A program made the translations under genes and the position numbers. This document shows positions 54,619 to 62,703 of a DNA stretch of 64,000 nt, one piece after another. Each line of letters begins with the position of its first letter. Position 1 is the stretch's first letter. Source of the stretch: Microbacterium terregens. Its GTDB lineage: Bacteria > Actinomycetota > Actinomycetes > Actinomycetales > Microbacteriaceae. The stretch spans positions 124,001 to 188,000 of the forward strand of contig NZ_BAAAWH010000001.1 in assembly GCF_039534975.1 (NCBI RefSeq), in the 5' to 3' direction. The notes under the pieces were generated by a model. That model was not told where the DNA came from and did no database searches. It saw only the letters and a program-made list of their open reading frames with translations.

Positions 54619-55803
54619 ATGACCGATTCCGTCCGCACCCGCGTCGCGATCATCGGCGCCGGCCCGGCTGGCCTGCTGCTTTCGCACCTGCTGGCGAACG
54701 CCGGCATCGACTCGATCGTCCTCGACTCACGCTCGCGCGAGGAGATCGAGACCACGATCCGCGCCGGCATCCTCGAGCAGGGCACGGTCGAGATCCTCGA
54801 CGAGTCGGGCGCGTCGGATCGCGTCCGCACGGCCGGCCATCGTCACGACGGCATCGAGCTGCGCTTCGCCGGCGAGGGCCACCGCATCGATTTCGCCGCA
54901 CTCGTCGGCCGTGGCGTGTGGCTCTACCCCCAGCACGAGGTGCTCAAGGACCTGATCGCCACGCGCCTCGCGGCCGGCCAGGACCTGCGCTTCGGAGTCA
55001 CTGCGGACCACGTCGAGGGCGTCGAGACCGACCGGCCGCGTGTGCTGGCGACGGATGCCGCGGGCAACGCCATCGAGATCGACGCGGAGTTCGTGGTGGG
55101 CGCCGACGGCTCGCGCAGCGTCGCCCGTGCGGCAGTGACCGGGTCATCGACCGGTGGCTATTTCCGCGAGTATCCGTTCGCGTGGTTCGGGATCCTCACC
55201 GAGGCCCCGCCGAGCGCACCCGAGCTCATCTACAGCAACTCGCCGCACGGGTTCGCCCTGATCAGCCAGCGCAGCGCGACCGTGCAGCGGATGTACCTGC
55301 AGTGCGACCCCGAACTCGACCCGAACTCGATGAGCGAGCGGCAGATCTGGGACGCGCTGCAGGCCAGCGTGGACGGACACGACCTCCTCGAGGGTCCGAT
55401 CTTCCAGCGTGACGTGCTGCGATTCCGCAGCTTCGTTGCCCATCAGCTGCTGCGCGGGCGCGTGGCGCTCATCGGCGATGCGGCGCACACGGTTCCGCCG
55501 ACCGGCGCCAAGGGCATGAACCTCGCGGTGGCGGACGTCGTCCTGCTGAACAAGGCGCTGCAGGCGCTGCTGCTCGAGGACGACTCGCGGCTCCTCGAGG
55601 CCTTCCCCGAACAGGCGTTGCAGCGCATCTGGAAGGCGCAGCACTTCTCCTGGTGGATGACGAGCATGCTGCACGTCGCCCCTGATGCCTCGGACTTCGA
55701 CCGCCTCCGACAGCTCGGCGAGCTGCGCACGGTCGTCGAGTCGGAATCGGGTCGTCGGTATCTCGCCGAGGCGTACACCGGCTGGCCGCTGGCGGGCCGC
55801 TGA
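54619..55803 (+). CDS. pobA: 4-hydroxybenzoate 3-monooxygenase
   Basis: The 394-residue flavoprotein hydroxylates 4-hydroxybenzoate to protocatechuate with NADPH and oxygen. It has FAD-binding VAIIGAGPAGLLLSHLL, the AGILEQGTVEILDESGA segment and the typical VGADGSRSVAR and ALIGDAAHTVPPTGAKGMNLAVAD (GD) motif. The length equals the Pseudomonas enzyme. AAAGGAG precedes the ATG. It is alone on its transcript and converges on pcaC across repeat arrays. Confidence 0.95.
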   Translation: MTDSVRTRVAIIGAGPAGLLLSHLLANAGIDSIVLDSRSREEIETTIRAGILEQGTVEILDESGASDRVRTAGHRHDGIELRFAGEGHRIDFAALVGRGVWLYPQHEVLKDLIATRLAAGQDLRFGVTADHVEGVETDRPRVLATDAAGNAIEIDAEFVVGADGSRSVARAAVTGSSTGGYFREYPFAWFGILTEAPPSAPELIYSNSPHGFALISQRSATVQRMYLQCDPELDPNSMSERQIWDALQASVDGHDLLEGPIFQRDVLRFRSFVAHQLLRGRVALIGDAAHTVPPTGAKGMNLAVADVVLLNKALQALLLEDDSRLLEAFPEQALQRIWKAQHFSWWMTSMLHVAPDASDFDRLRQLGELRTVVESESGRRYLAEAYTGWPLAGR

Positions 55804-55824
55804 CCGACGCGTCCCCGTGTCGTT

Positions 55825-55955
55825 GCTCGCGAGAGTGCACGTCCCGGCTCGCGAGAGTGCACGTTGCGGCTCGCGAGAGTGCACGTCCCCGCTCGCGAGA
55901 GTGCACGACGCCGCTGCCAAGGGTGCACGTCCCGCTCGCGAAAGTGCACGTCCCC
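55825..55955. repeat. Left array of 22-bp repeats (six units)
   Basis: Six contiguous units, mostly 22 nt and one of 21, each starting GCTCGCGAGAGTGCACG with a variable end. Units 1-4 are nearly identical, while 5 and 6 are diverged. The core CGAGAGTGCACGT is the reverse complement of the core of the right array. Confidence 0.9.
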
Positions 55956-56034
55956 CGGCGACCGTGCCTGTGCCCGGTGCCGAATCGGAGTCTCGACGTG
56001 ACGCCTGGCGACAAATACGTAGCTCGGCGTCGGT

Positions 56035-56384
56035 AACGGGCGCTCTCAGCACCCGCGACGCACCCTAAGCATCCGCAACGTGCACCCTCGACACCCGTAA
56101 CGGGCGCCCTCGGCAGCGGCGACACGCACTCTCAGCGCCGGTAACGGGCACCCTCGTCACAGGCAACACGCACGCTCGGCAGCCGCAACGTGCACTCTCG
56201 GCAGCGGCAACACGCACTCTCGGCAGAGGCAACGTGCACCCTCGGCACCCGCGCCGCGCACCCTCGCCACCCGCACCGCGCACCCTCGGCACCCGCAACG
56301 TGCACCCTCGCCACGCGCACCGCGCACCCTCGACACCAGCAACATGCACTCTCGGCAGCCGCAACACGCACGCTCGGCGACGAC
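56035..56384. repeat. Right array of 22-bp repeats (sixteen units), inverted to left array
   Basis: Sixteen contiguous units, fifteen of 22 nt and one of 20, with consensus core AACGTGCACTCTCGGCA followed by a CG-rich end such as CCCGC. The units are more diverged than in the left array. They are opposite in orientation to it and reach to within 12 nt of the pcaC stop. A 79-nt non-repeat piece (55956-56034) lies between the arrays. No gene is present in 55804-56395. Confidence 0.9.
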
Positions 56385-56395
56385 CGGGCCGGGGC

Positions 56396-56794
56396 TCACA
56401 GCTCGTCGGCGAAGACCTCGCTCGCGATCCGATACGCCGTGTTGGCCGCAGGAACGCCGGAGTAGATCGCGCTCTGCAGGATGACTTCCTTGATCTCGGC
56501 GAGCGTCAGCCCGTTGCGGCGGGCGGCCCGCAAGTGCATCGCCAGCTCCTCGTGATGCCCGTGCGCGATGAGCGAGCTCAGCACGGCGATCGACCGCGAG
56601 CGGCGGTCCAGGCCCGGCCGCGACCACACGTCACCCCACGCGACCCGGGTGATGAAGTCCTGCCACTCGGCGGTCAGCTCGTTCGCGGCGGCCGTCGAGC
56701 GATCGACATGCTCGCCGGAGAGGACCTCGCGGCGCACACCCATGCCCTGGTCGTAGCGCTCCTGGTCGGAGAGCCCTTCACCGGCGGGTCTCAT
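56396..56794 (-). CDS. pcaC: 4-carboxymuconolactone decarboxylase
   Basis: The 132-residue AhpD-fold enzyme decarboxylates gamma-carboxymuconolactone to beta-ketoadipate enol-lactone. It has YDQGMGVRREVLSGEHVDR, FITRVAWGDVWSRPGLDRRSRSIAVLSSLIA, and LHLAxR-like AMHLRAARRNGLTLAEIKEVILQSAIYSGVPAANTA. It is separate here, not fused with PcaD as in some bacteria. It overlaps the pcaD stop by ATGA and is the last gene of the pcaHGBDC unit. Confidence 0.93.
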   Translation of the reverse strand: MRPAGEGLSDQERYDQGMGVRREVLSGEHVDRSTAAANELTAEWQDFITRVAWGDVWSRPGLDRRSRSIAVLSSLIAHGHHEELAMHLRAARRNGLTLAEIKEVILQSAIYSGVPAANTAYRIASEVFADEL

Positions 56795-57570
56795 GATGCC
56801 TCCCGAAAGAAGTCGCGCAGCACCGCGGCGACGGCCTCGGGCTGCTCTGCGGGCGGAAGGTGCGCCGCGTCGTCTATCCGCACCAGGGCGCCGTTGCACA
56901 CGCCGTCTGCGATCTCCGCGGACTTCGCCTCGGGGGCCACGCCGTCGTGCTCGCCCCACACCGCGAGAATCGGCATCCGGATGCCGTTCAGCGCGTCGCG
57001 CACGTCGTACGCCGCGAGCGCTTGGCAGCAGAGGGCGTAGCTCTCGTCGTCGGTGTCCTGCAGGGCGTGCAGCAGCCGGCCGGACAGCTCCGGACGCCGC
57101 GCGATCGAATCCGGCGCGAACCAGCGCTGCGCCGAGCCCATGATCACGCTCGAGGTCGACTGCGCGCGCACCTGCGCCGCGCGCTCCTGCCACCCCGCGG
57201 CGTCACCGAGCTGGGCTCCTGATGCGACGATCGCGGCGCGGCGCACCAGCGCCGGATGCCGCAGCGCCAGCGCCAGCCCGACGGCACCGCCGAGCGAGAC
57301 GCCGGCGTAGAAGACCGGCGCGCCGGAACCGAGTGACTCGGCGCCCTCGGCGACGGCATCCGCCAGCTCGTCGACGGTGAAGGAATCGGATGCCGCGGCT
57401 GAGGATCCGTGCCCCGGCAGGTCCCACGCCACGACGCGGTAGTCGGTCGCGAGCAGCGGGATGACGTCGTCCCAGAGGATCGTCGATGTGCCCAGCGACG
57501 GACCGAGGATCACGAGCGGGGCGTCGGCCGGACCGACGGGCGCGGTGAAGGAGACGGTGGGAACGGTCAC
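56791..57570 (-). CDS. pcaD: 3-oxoadipate enol-lactone hydrolase
   Basis: The 259-residue alpha/beta hydrolase has LVILGPSLGTSTILWDDV, WDLPGHGSS, the nucleophile elbow GVSLGGAVG (Ser), WGEHDGVAP and DDAAHLPPAEQ (His). It hydrolyses the enol-lactone to beta-ketoadipate. Its GTG start overlaps the pcaB stop as GTGA and its stop overlaps the pcaC start as ATGA. Confidence 0.92.
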   Translation of the reverse strand: MTVPTVSFTAPVGPADAPLVILGPSLGTSTILWDDVIPLLATDYRVVAWDLPGHGSSAAASDSFTVDELADAVAEGAESLGSGAPVFYAGVSLGGAVGLALALRHPALVRRAAIVASGAQLGDAAGWQERAAQVRAQSTSSVIMGSAQRWFAPDSIARRPELSGRLLHALQDTDDESYALCCQALAAYDVRDALNGIRMPILAVWGEHDGVAPEAKSAEIADGVCNGALVRIDDAAHLPPAEQPEAVAAVLRDFFREAS

Positions 57571-58988
57571 GGGCGGATGCCCTCCTCGAGGGGGTCGGTG
57601 GGCGAAGATGCGTGCCGCAGCGCGGCGTCCACGAGCGCGGGCGCCAGGCCGAGGTAGTGCGCGGGGTCCACGAGCGCGGCGACATCGAGCGCGGCTGTCT
57701 CGGGCAGTGCTCGCACAAGGACGGCGAGGTCGCCGCCGGCCGCGGCATCCGAGATCAGAGAGTCGAACCGTGCCTTGCCGATCAGTGGCACGAGCACGAT
57801 CCCCAGTCGCTCGCTCACGATGAGTCCGTTCGTGAGGTCGAGGTTGGTGCGGGCGCGGCCGGCGTCGAGAGACAGGCCCGCGGCCAGATGCGCCGCCCGG
57901 GCGGAGGCGCCGAGAGCCAGTCGCAGCAGTTCCTGCAGCGCGGGCCATTCGGCGTGCCATGCACCGTCCGGGCGTTCATCCACGGCGAGTCCGGCGGCCA
58001 GGTGCAGCTGGGCCGCGAGGCCTGGGGCGCGCAGCGCCGCGGACCGCAGCAGGACGGCATCCACCGGGTTCTGCTTCTGCGGCATCGCGGATGAGCCGCC
58101 ACCCTCGGCGACGGCGGCCTCGGCCACCTCGGTGCGGGCCATGCTCGCGACGTCCGAGCCGAACATCCCGACCGCGGCCACCACGGCGGCCAGCGCATCG
58201 CCGAGTTCGGTGACCGGCCAGCGGTCGGTGTGCCAAGGGGCATCGGGCGCCTGAAGTCCGAGCTCATCGGCATACCGCGCCGGGAGGCCTGCGGCCGCTG
58301 CGGCGCCGAACCGCTCGACGAAGGCGGCGAGGGTGCCACCCGCCCCGCCCAGCTGAGCGGGCAGGCGCGCGGCGGTCTCGGCGAGGCGGAGGCGCGCACG
58401 GTCCACCGCCCGCACCCAGTTCGCGACCTTGAGCCCGAGTGTCGTCGGCACGCCGTGCTGGGTGAGCGTGCGGGCTGCCGCAGGGTCGTCGCGGTGCGCG
58501 CCCGCGAGGAGCCGGAGCGCGGCGGTCGTGCGGGAGAGGCTCTCGGAGACGGCGGCGGACGCGTCGCGTCCGAGGGTCATCAGCGCGGAATCGAGGATGT
58601 CCTGGCTCGTCGCGCCGACGTGCACCCAGGCCACGGCATCCCGATCCTCCTCAGCGACGCGCGCCTTGATCAGCGGGATCAGCGGGATGACGGGGTTGCC
58701 GCCGGCCACGGAATCCCGGGCCAGCTGGGCCAGGTCGATGGCGGGCGGTGCCAGCCGCACCGCGTCCACGGCCGCGCCCGCCGAACGCGGTGCCGCCCCC
58801 GAAGCGACGAGCGCGCGGGTGAGGGCGAGTTCGGCCTCGATCAGGTGTGCCAGGACGACACGATCGGATGCCGCATCCCCCGCCCCGATCGACACCGGCG
58901 ACAGCAGTCCGACGTCGCCCACCGGGGTCGTCGCGCCGTCGTGTGCGGGCGCCGCGAACGACTCGGCGGGCGATGGGTCAGAAGGCAA
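57567..58988 (-). CDS. pcaB: 3-carboxy-cis,cis-muconate cycloisomerase
   Basis: A fumarase/aspartase-superfamily lyase: GLLSPVSIGAGDAASDRVV near the N-terminus, WVHVGATSQDILDSALM, and the signature GGGSSAMPQKQNPVDAV. It converts beta-carboxymuconate to gamma-carboxymuconolactone. The start is uncertain. I used a TTG at 58988 (473 residues) because AAGGAG lies 10 nt upstream within the pcaG 3' end; the GTG at 58922 gives a more usual 451 residues but no such site. Confidence 0.9.
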   Translation of the reverse strand: MPSDPSPAESFAAPAHDGATTPVGDVGLLSPVSIGAGDAASDRVVLAHLIEAELALTRALVASGAAPRSAGAAVDAVRLAPPAIDLAQLARDSVAGGNPVIPLIPLIKARVAEEDRDAVAWVHVGATSQDILDSALMTLGRDASAAVSESLSRTTAALRLLAGAHRDDPAAARTLTQHGVPTTLGLKVANWVRAVDRARLRLAETAARLPAQLGGAGGTLAAFVERFGAAAAAGLPARYADELGLQAPDAPWHTDRWPVTELGDALAAVVAAVGMFGSDVASMARTEVAEAAVAEGGGSSAMPQKQNPVDAVLLRSAALRAPGLAAQLHLAAGLAVDERPDGAWHAEWPALQELLRLALGASARAAHLAAGLSLDAGRARTNLDLTNGLIVSERLGIVLVPLIGKARFDSLISDAAAGGDLAVLVRALPETAALDVAALVDPAHYLGLAPALVDAALRHASSPTDPLEEGIRP

Positions 58989-59544
58989 GGAAGACGGTCT
59001 CCTTCTCGCCCTGCAGCCGGATGTCGTGCCGCAGGTACCCCTCCGGGGTGCGCGTTGCGATGAGCGTAGCGCGCTCCTCCGGCCTGAGCGAGGACAGCAG
59101 CGGGTCGGCATCGAGCAGCTCGGGGTTCTCGGGCAGATAGATGCGCGTGTGCAGCTTGTCCGGCATCCCACGAGCGAACACGACGACCGCGAAGAAGGGC
59201 GCCTTGCCGTCGATCGCGCCGGGGTTGCGCGTCCAGAACTCGAATCCGCCCTCGTCCGTGGTCGCGGAGCGCCCGAATCCCGTGAACGTGTGGTCGTCGC
59301 GGCGACGGGAGCCGCGGCCTCGGGGAACGGTGCCGTCCGAGTCGGCCCCGAAGATCTCCACGATCGCGTCGGGGATCGGCGCGCCGTCTCCGTCGTACAG
59401 CCTGCCGCCCAGCACGATCGCGCCGGCGCTGTGCGGGAAGGCGACTTCGTGCTTCTTGTCGTAGTCGAGGCCGAACGCGAAGAACGGTCCGATCGTCTGG
59501 CCCGGTGTGGCCTTGTGGGTCTTGGGCTGGGTGGGTGCGGGCAT
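58978..59544 (-). CDS. pcaG: Protocatechuate 3,4-dioxygenase alpha subunit
   Basis: The 188-residue alpha subunit has TPGQTIGPFFAFGLDY, IVLGGRLYDGDGAPIPDAIVEIF (a conserved intradiol-dioxygenase strand pair) and FEFWTRNPG. It lacks the Tyr-Tyr-His-His iron ligands of the beta subunit, as expected. Its ATG shares a base with the pcaH stop (TGATG). Confidence 0.93.
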   Translation of the reverse strand: MPAPTQPKTHKATPGQTIGPFFAFGLDYDKKHEVAFPHSAGAIVLGGRLYDGDGAPIPDAIVEIFGADSDGTVPRGRGSRRRDDHTFTGFGRSATTDEGGFEFWTRNPGAIDGKAPFFAVVVFARGMPDKLHTRIYLPENPELLDADPLLSSLRPEERATLIATRTPEGYLRHDIRLQGEKETVFLAF

Positions 59545-60407
59545 CAGTGCTCTCCCTCGGGTTCGAACCAGGTGGCGTCCGGGCCGTCGACGACGATGTC
59601 CCACCGGTAGCCCATCGAGAATTCGGGGACGGTGAGGTCGTGGTCGTAGTCGCCGACGAGGCGATCGCGGTCCGCCTGGCGCGGAATGGTGTTGTAGATG
59701 GGGTCCAGGGCGAACAGCGGGTCGCCGGGGAAGTACATCTGCGTGATGATCCGCTGCGTGAACGCGCTGCCGAAGACCGAGAAGTGGATGTGCGCGGGGC
59801 GCCACGCGTTGACGTGGTTCTTCCACGGGTACGGGCCCGGCTTGATCGTCGTGAACTTCCACTCGCCGTTGTCGTTCGTCACGATGCGCCCGGCACCGGT
59901 GAAGTACGGATCGAGCGGGGCGGGATGCTGGTCCCGCTGGTGGATGTAACGGCCGGCCGCGTTGGCCTGCCAGATCTCGACGAGCTGGTTGCGCAGCGGA
60001 CGGCCCCACGAGTCCAGCAGGCGCCCCTCGACGGTGATGCGCTCGCCCTGGGGCTCCCCGCGGTGCTGCAGCGTCAGATCGGCCTCGATGGCCGCGACAT
60101 CGCGCTGCCCGTAGGCCGGCGAGTACAGCTCGATCGTCTCGGGATCGACGAGCTTGAGGTTCTTGGTGGGGTGGCGCAGCAGGCTGGAGCGATACGGCGG
60201 GAAGTCGTGCAGGGTGGCCCGCAGTTCCTCGCCGGATTCGTCGCGGCGCGCGTAGTCGGCGTGCAGCTCGTCGATCTCTTTGTTGATCTCGCGCTGCGAC
60301 GGCATGTCGGCTGACGCGAGCAGCGACTCGGGCGCCGCCGCGGTCGGTTCGATGATCACCGAGGACGAGAATGCCTCGCCAGTCGGGTCCGGACGGGTGG
60401 TGGTCAT
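59544..60407 (-). CDS. pcaH: Protocatechuate 3,4-dioxygenase beta subunit
   Basis: The 287-residue catalytic subunit opens the protocatechuate ring. The non-haem iron ligands are visible: Tyr154 (AGRYIHQRD), Tyr193 (GPYPW), His206 and His208 (WRPAHIHFS), spaced as in other dioxygenases. AAGGAGACCCCC precedes the ATG. Between it and the upstream IclR stop lies an 86-nt region with direct TTCCA repeats at 60433 and 60447. It begins the pcaHGBDC unit, in which every junction overlaps. Confidence 0.95.
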   Translation of the reverse strand: MTTTRPDPTGEAFSSSVIIEPTAAAPESLLASADMPSQREINKEIDELHADYARRDESGEELRATLHDFPPYRSSLLRHPTKNLKLVDPETIELYSPAYGQRDVAAIEADLTLQHRGEPQGERITVEGRLLDSWGRPLRNQLVEIWQANAAGRYIHQRDQHPAPLDPYFTGAGRIVTNDNGEWKFTTIKPGPYPWKNHVNAWRPAHIHFSVFGSAFTQRIITQMYFPGDPLFALDPIYNTIPRQADRDRLVGDYDHDLTVPEFSMGYRWDIVVDGPDATWFEPEGEH

Positions 60408-60493
60408 GGGGGTCTCCTTCGACGCGCGCACGTTCCAGAGCACGCATTCCAAGCCTTGCATCAGCCTCGACCGCTGACAGCACCGACTCCCAC

Positions 60494-61258
60494 TCAGCGG
60501 GAATCGCGCAGGTCTCTGCTCAGATCCTTGGCGGCCTGGACCACGAGTCCGCCCAGGCGGCGCTCATCCGCGCTCTCCAGATGCACGACGATGCCGATCG
60601 CCGCGGGCGGCAGCGCCTCGGCGGGGGGCAGTGCCGCCGCCACCGACACGTTCCCGAGCGTCATCTCTTCGCGCGTGATCGCGTAGCCGCGCGTGCGGGT
60701 GCGCACCAGGTCGGCTCGGAGGGCCGCCTCCGAGGTGATCGAGAGCATCGTCTCGCGCCGCAGGGGCACCGAGAAGAAGCGTGAGAGCCATGCGTCGTCA
60801 CGGGTGGCCAGAAGCGCCTTGCCCACGCCGGTGGCGTGCAGCGGATGCCGGCCGCCCATCCGGCTCAGCGTCGGAATCGACCCCTTGCCGGTCACCCGGC
60901 CGACGTACAGCGCGGTCGCCGACTCCGGCGTCGGAGCATCCAGCACCGCGAGGTGCACGTTCTCTCCGGTGGCCTCGTAAAGGCGCAGCATGTGCGGCAG
61001 CGCGGTCTCGCGTAGGCGGAGCGAGAGCGGAGACAACTCGCCGAGCTCCCACAGTCGCGCGCCGATCGTGTAGCGATGACCCGGTGCGCGGGCGAGCAGG
61101 CCGAACTCGACCAGCTGCGCCATCAGCCGATGCAGGGTGGATGCCGCCAGGCCGGTGCGCTCGGCCAGCTGAGTGGCCGACAGCTGCGGTTCCGCTTCGC
61201 TGAAGCACTGCAGCACGCGCATCGCGCGAGTAAGGACGCCCTCGCCGCTCTCGGTCAT
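60494..61258 (-). CDS. IclR-family regulator upstream of pcaHGBDC
   Basis: The 254-residue regulator has a winged helix (LTRAMRVLQCFSEAEPQLSATQLAERTGLAASTLHRLMAQLVEFGLLAR) and effector domain blocks (GRHPLHATGVGKALLAT, GYAITREEMTLGNVSVAA). AGGAGG lies 7 nt before the ATG. It is on the same strand and 86 nt upstream of pcaH, so it is a good candidate to control the protocatechuate operon. Confidence 0.85.
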   Translation of the reverse strand: MTESGEGVLTRAMRVLQCFSEAEPQLSATQLAERTGLAASTLHRLMAQLVEFGLLARAPGHRYTIGARLWELGELSPLSLRLRETALPHMLRLYEATGENVHLAVLDAPTPESATALYVGRVTGKGSIPTLSRMGGRHPLHATGVGKALLATRDDAWLSRFFSVPLRRETMLSITSEAALRADLVRTRTRGYAITREEMTLGNVSVAAALPPAEALPPAAIGIVVHLESADERRLGGLVVQAAKDLSRDLRDSR

Positions 61259-61346
61259 GAAACGCCTCCTCGCCGAGGCTAACCGACGAGCCCGGACTCG
61301 GCCGACGAGAGCCCGCGGGGTCGGGGTGCCACCCGGCATGCGAAAA

Positions 61347-61380
61347 CCGGGGCGGTCCACGTTTCCGCGGGCCGCCCCGG
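61347..61380 (-). terminator. Intrinsic-type terminator after the substrate-binding protein gene
   Basis: On the minus strand, CCGGGGCGG and CCGCCCCGG (perfect 9-bp arms, 16-nt loop) are followed by TTTT, 46 nt past the stop of the substrate-binding protein gene. It separates the importer from the IclR-pca transcript. Confidence 0.7.
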
Positions 61381-61425
61381 CCTTATCGATTCAGCTCAGC
61401 TATCGAGCAGTTCAGCGAACGCGGC

Positions 61426-62703
61426 TCATCCGAAGACGTCGGCGTTGGCGTAGCCCTTGCCGTTGTACTTCTGCACGATGACCTGCGAAACGGCAGGCTT
61501 TCCGTCGATCGTGGTGTCGATGACCGACCCTTCGAGCATGAACGGTGCCGAGAAGTCCTGAATGCTCAGGAGCGCCTCCATGAAGGACTCACGGGTCGGC
61601 TCGGTCATCTTCGTGAAGGCCTGCTCGAGCGTCGCGCCGGCGATCCAGCTCCACACGCAGTGCGGGAAGGCGGGGACGCCCTCCTGGTTCGTGTACTCGT
61701 CGATCGCGGCCAGGAACGCCTGACCCTCTTCGCTCTCCTGGAAGGCGGGGCTTGCCGCCGACTGGGAGAACGCCACCGTGTAGACACCCGGGAAGGCGTC
61801 CGCGTGCACGTCGGGCTGCTGGAGGATGCCACCGGGGCTGGACGTGTTGGACGGCAGGAACCAGCTGGGCAGCCAGCCGAGCTCTTCGGTCTTCTTCAGT
61901 GCCGAGATGACCAGCGGGGTGATCGACATGGCGTTGAAGAACACGTCGGCACCGCTCGCGGCGAGCTCGGTGAGCTGCGCGTCCACCGAGGTGTCGGTCG
62001 CCTCGTACGTGAGCTCCTTGACGACCTCGATGTTCGACGCGCCCTCGATGGCCTCCTTGAAGCCCTCGACGTAGCCGTCGCCGTAGTCGTCGTTCTGCGA
62101 GAGGATCGCGACCTTGTGGTCTTCACCCGACTCGGCGAGCAGCTCGCCGAACGCGCCGCCCTCCTGCTGGTAGATCGGCACGAGTCCGATCTGCTCGGGG
62201 CTCTCTTCGCGATCGCTGAAGATCGGGTCGCCGGTCATGACGAGGACCTGCGGGACGCCCTCGTCGATGGCCGCCTCGCGCCAGGCGCGGTTGGTGGGCG
62301 TGCCCAGTCCTACGCCGGCGGCGAAGACGCCGTCCGAGACCATCTGCTGGAAGTTCGTCAGCGCCTTCTGCGGGTCGTAGCCGTCGTCGTACGACTTGAT
62401 CTCGATGGTGCGCGTCTTGCCGTCGCCGAATTCGATGCCGCCCTCGGCGTTCTTGACGCCGAAGTAGGCGAGTGCGCCGTCGACCGTGCAGTTGCCGGGC
62501 CCAGCGGTGCCGCCGGTGAGCGGGCTGGTGATACCGAACGTGAGGCTCGTGTCGGTGATGCCGGGGCTCGCCTCGGCGGGACCATCGGTGGCGTCTGCGC
62601 CATCGCTCGCGCCGCCGCGGCTGCAGCCGGCGGCCAGAACGGCGACGATGCCGATTCCGGCGACGACCGAAGTGATCCGCACCTTCTTCCGGAGTGTGCT
62701 CAT
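61426..62703 (-). CDS. ABC importer substrate-binding lipoprotein
   Basis: The 425-residue protein has an N-terminal signal with lipobox LAAGC (VAGIGIVAVLAAGCSRGG) and a branched-chain-amino-acid-type periplasmic-binding fold (TFGITSPLTGGTAGPGNCTVDGALAYFG; KVAILSQNDDYGDGYVEGFKE; LTELAASGADVFFNAMS). The ligand is not predictable. Because the livHM-like genes and the pca region adjoin it, aromatic acid import is plausible. It overlaps the upstream permease by ATGA. Confidence 0.88.
   Translation of the reverse strand: MSTLRKKVRITSVVAGIGIVAVLAAGCSRGGASDGADATDGPAEASPGITDTSLTFGITSPLTGGTAGPGNCTVDGALAYFGVKNAEGGIEFGDGKTRTIEIKSYDDGYDPQKALTNFQQMVSDGVFAAGVGLGTPTNRAWREAAIDEGVPQVLVMTGDPIFSDREESPEQIGLVPIYQQEGGAFGELLAESGEDHKVAILSQNDDYGDGYVEGFKEAIEGASNIEVVKELTYEATDTSVDAQLTELAASGADVFFNAMSITPLVISALKKTEELGWLPSWFLPSNTSSPGGILQQPDVHADAFPGVYTVAFSQSAASPAFQESEEGQAFLAAIDEYTNQEGVPAFPHCVWSWIAGATLEQAFTKMTEPTRESFMEALLSIQDFSAPFMLEGSVIDTTIDGKPAVSQVIVQKYNGKGYANADVFG

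Noticed and set aside
55825..56384. CRISPR array
   Set aside because: Units are contiguous with no spacers and are degenerate. No cas genes are in the window.
60470..60501. CCGCTGA/TCAGCGG dyad before pcaH as an operator
   Set aside because: Only 7-nt arms, and half of it lies in the IclR coding end, so chance is likely.
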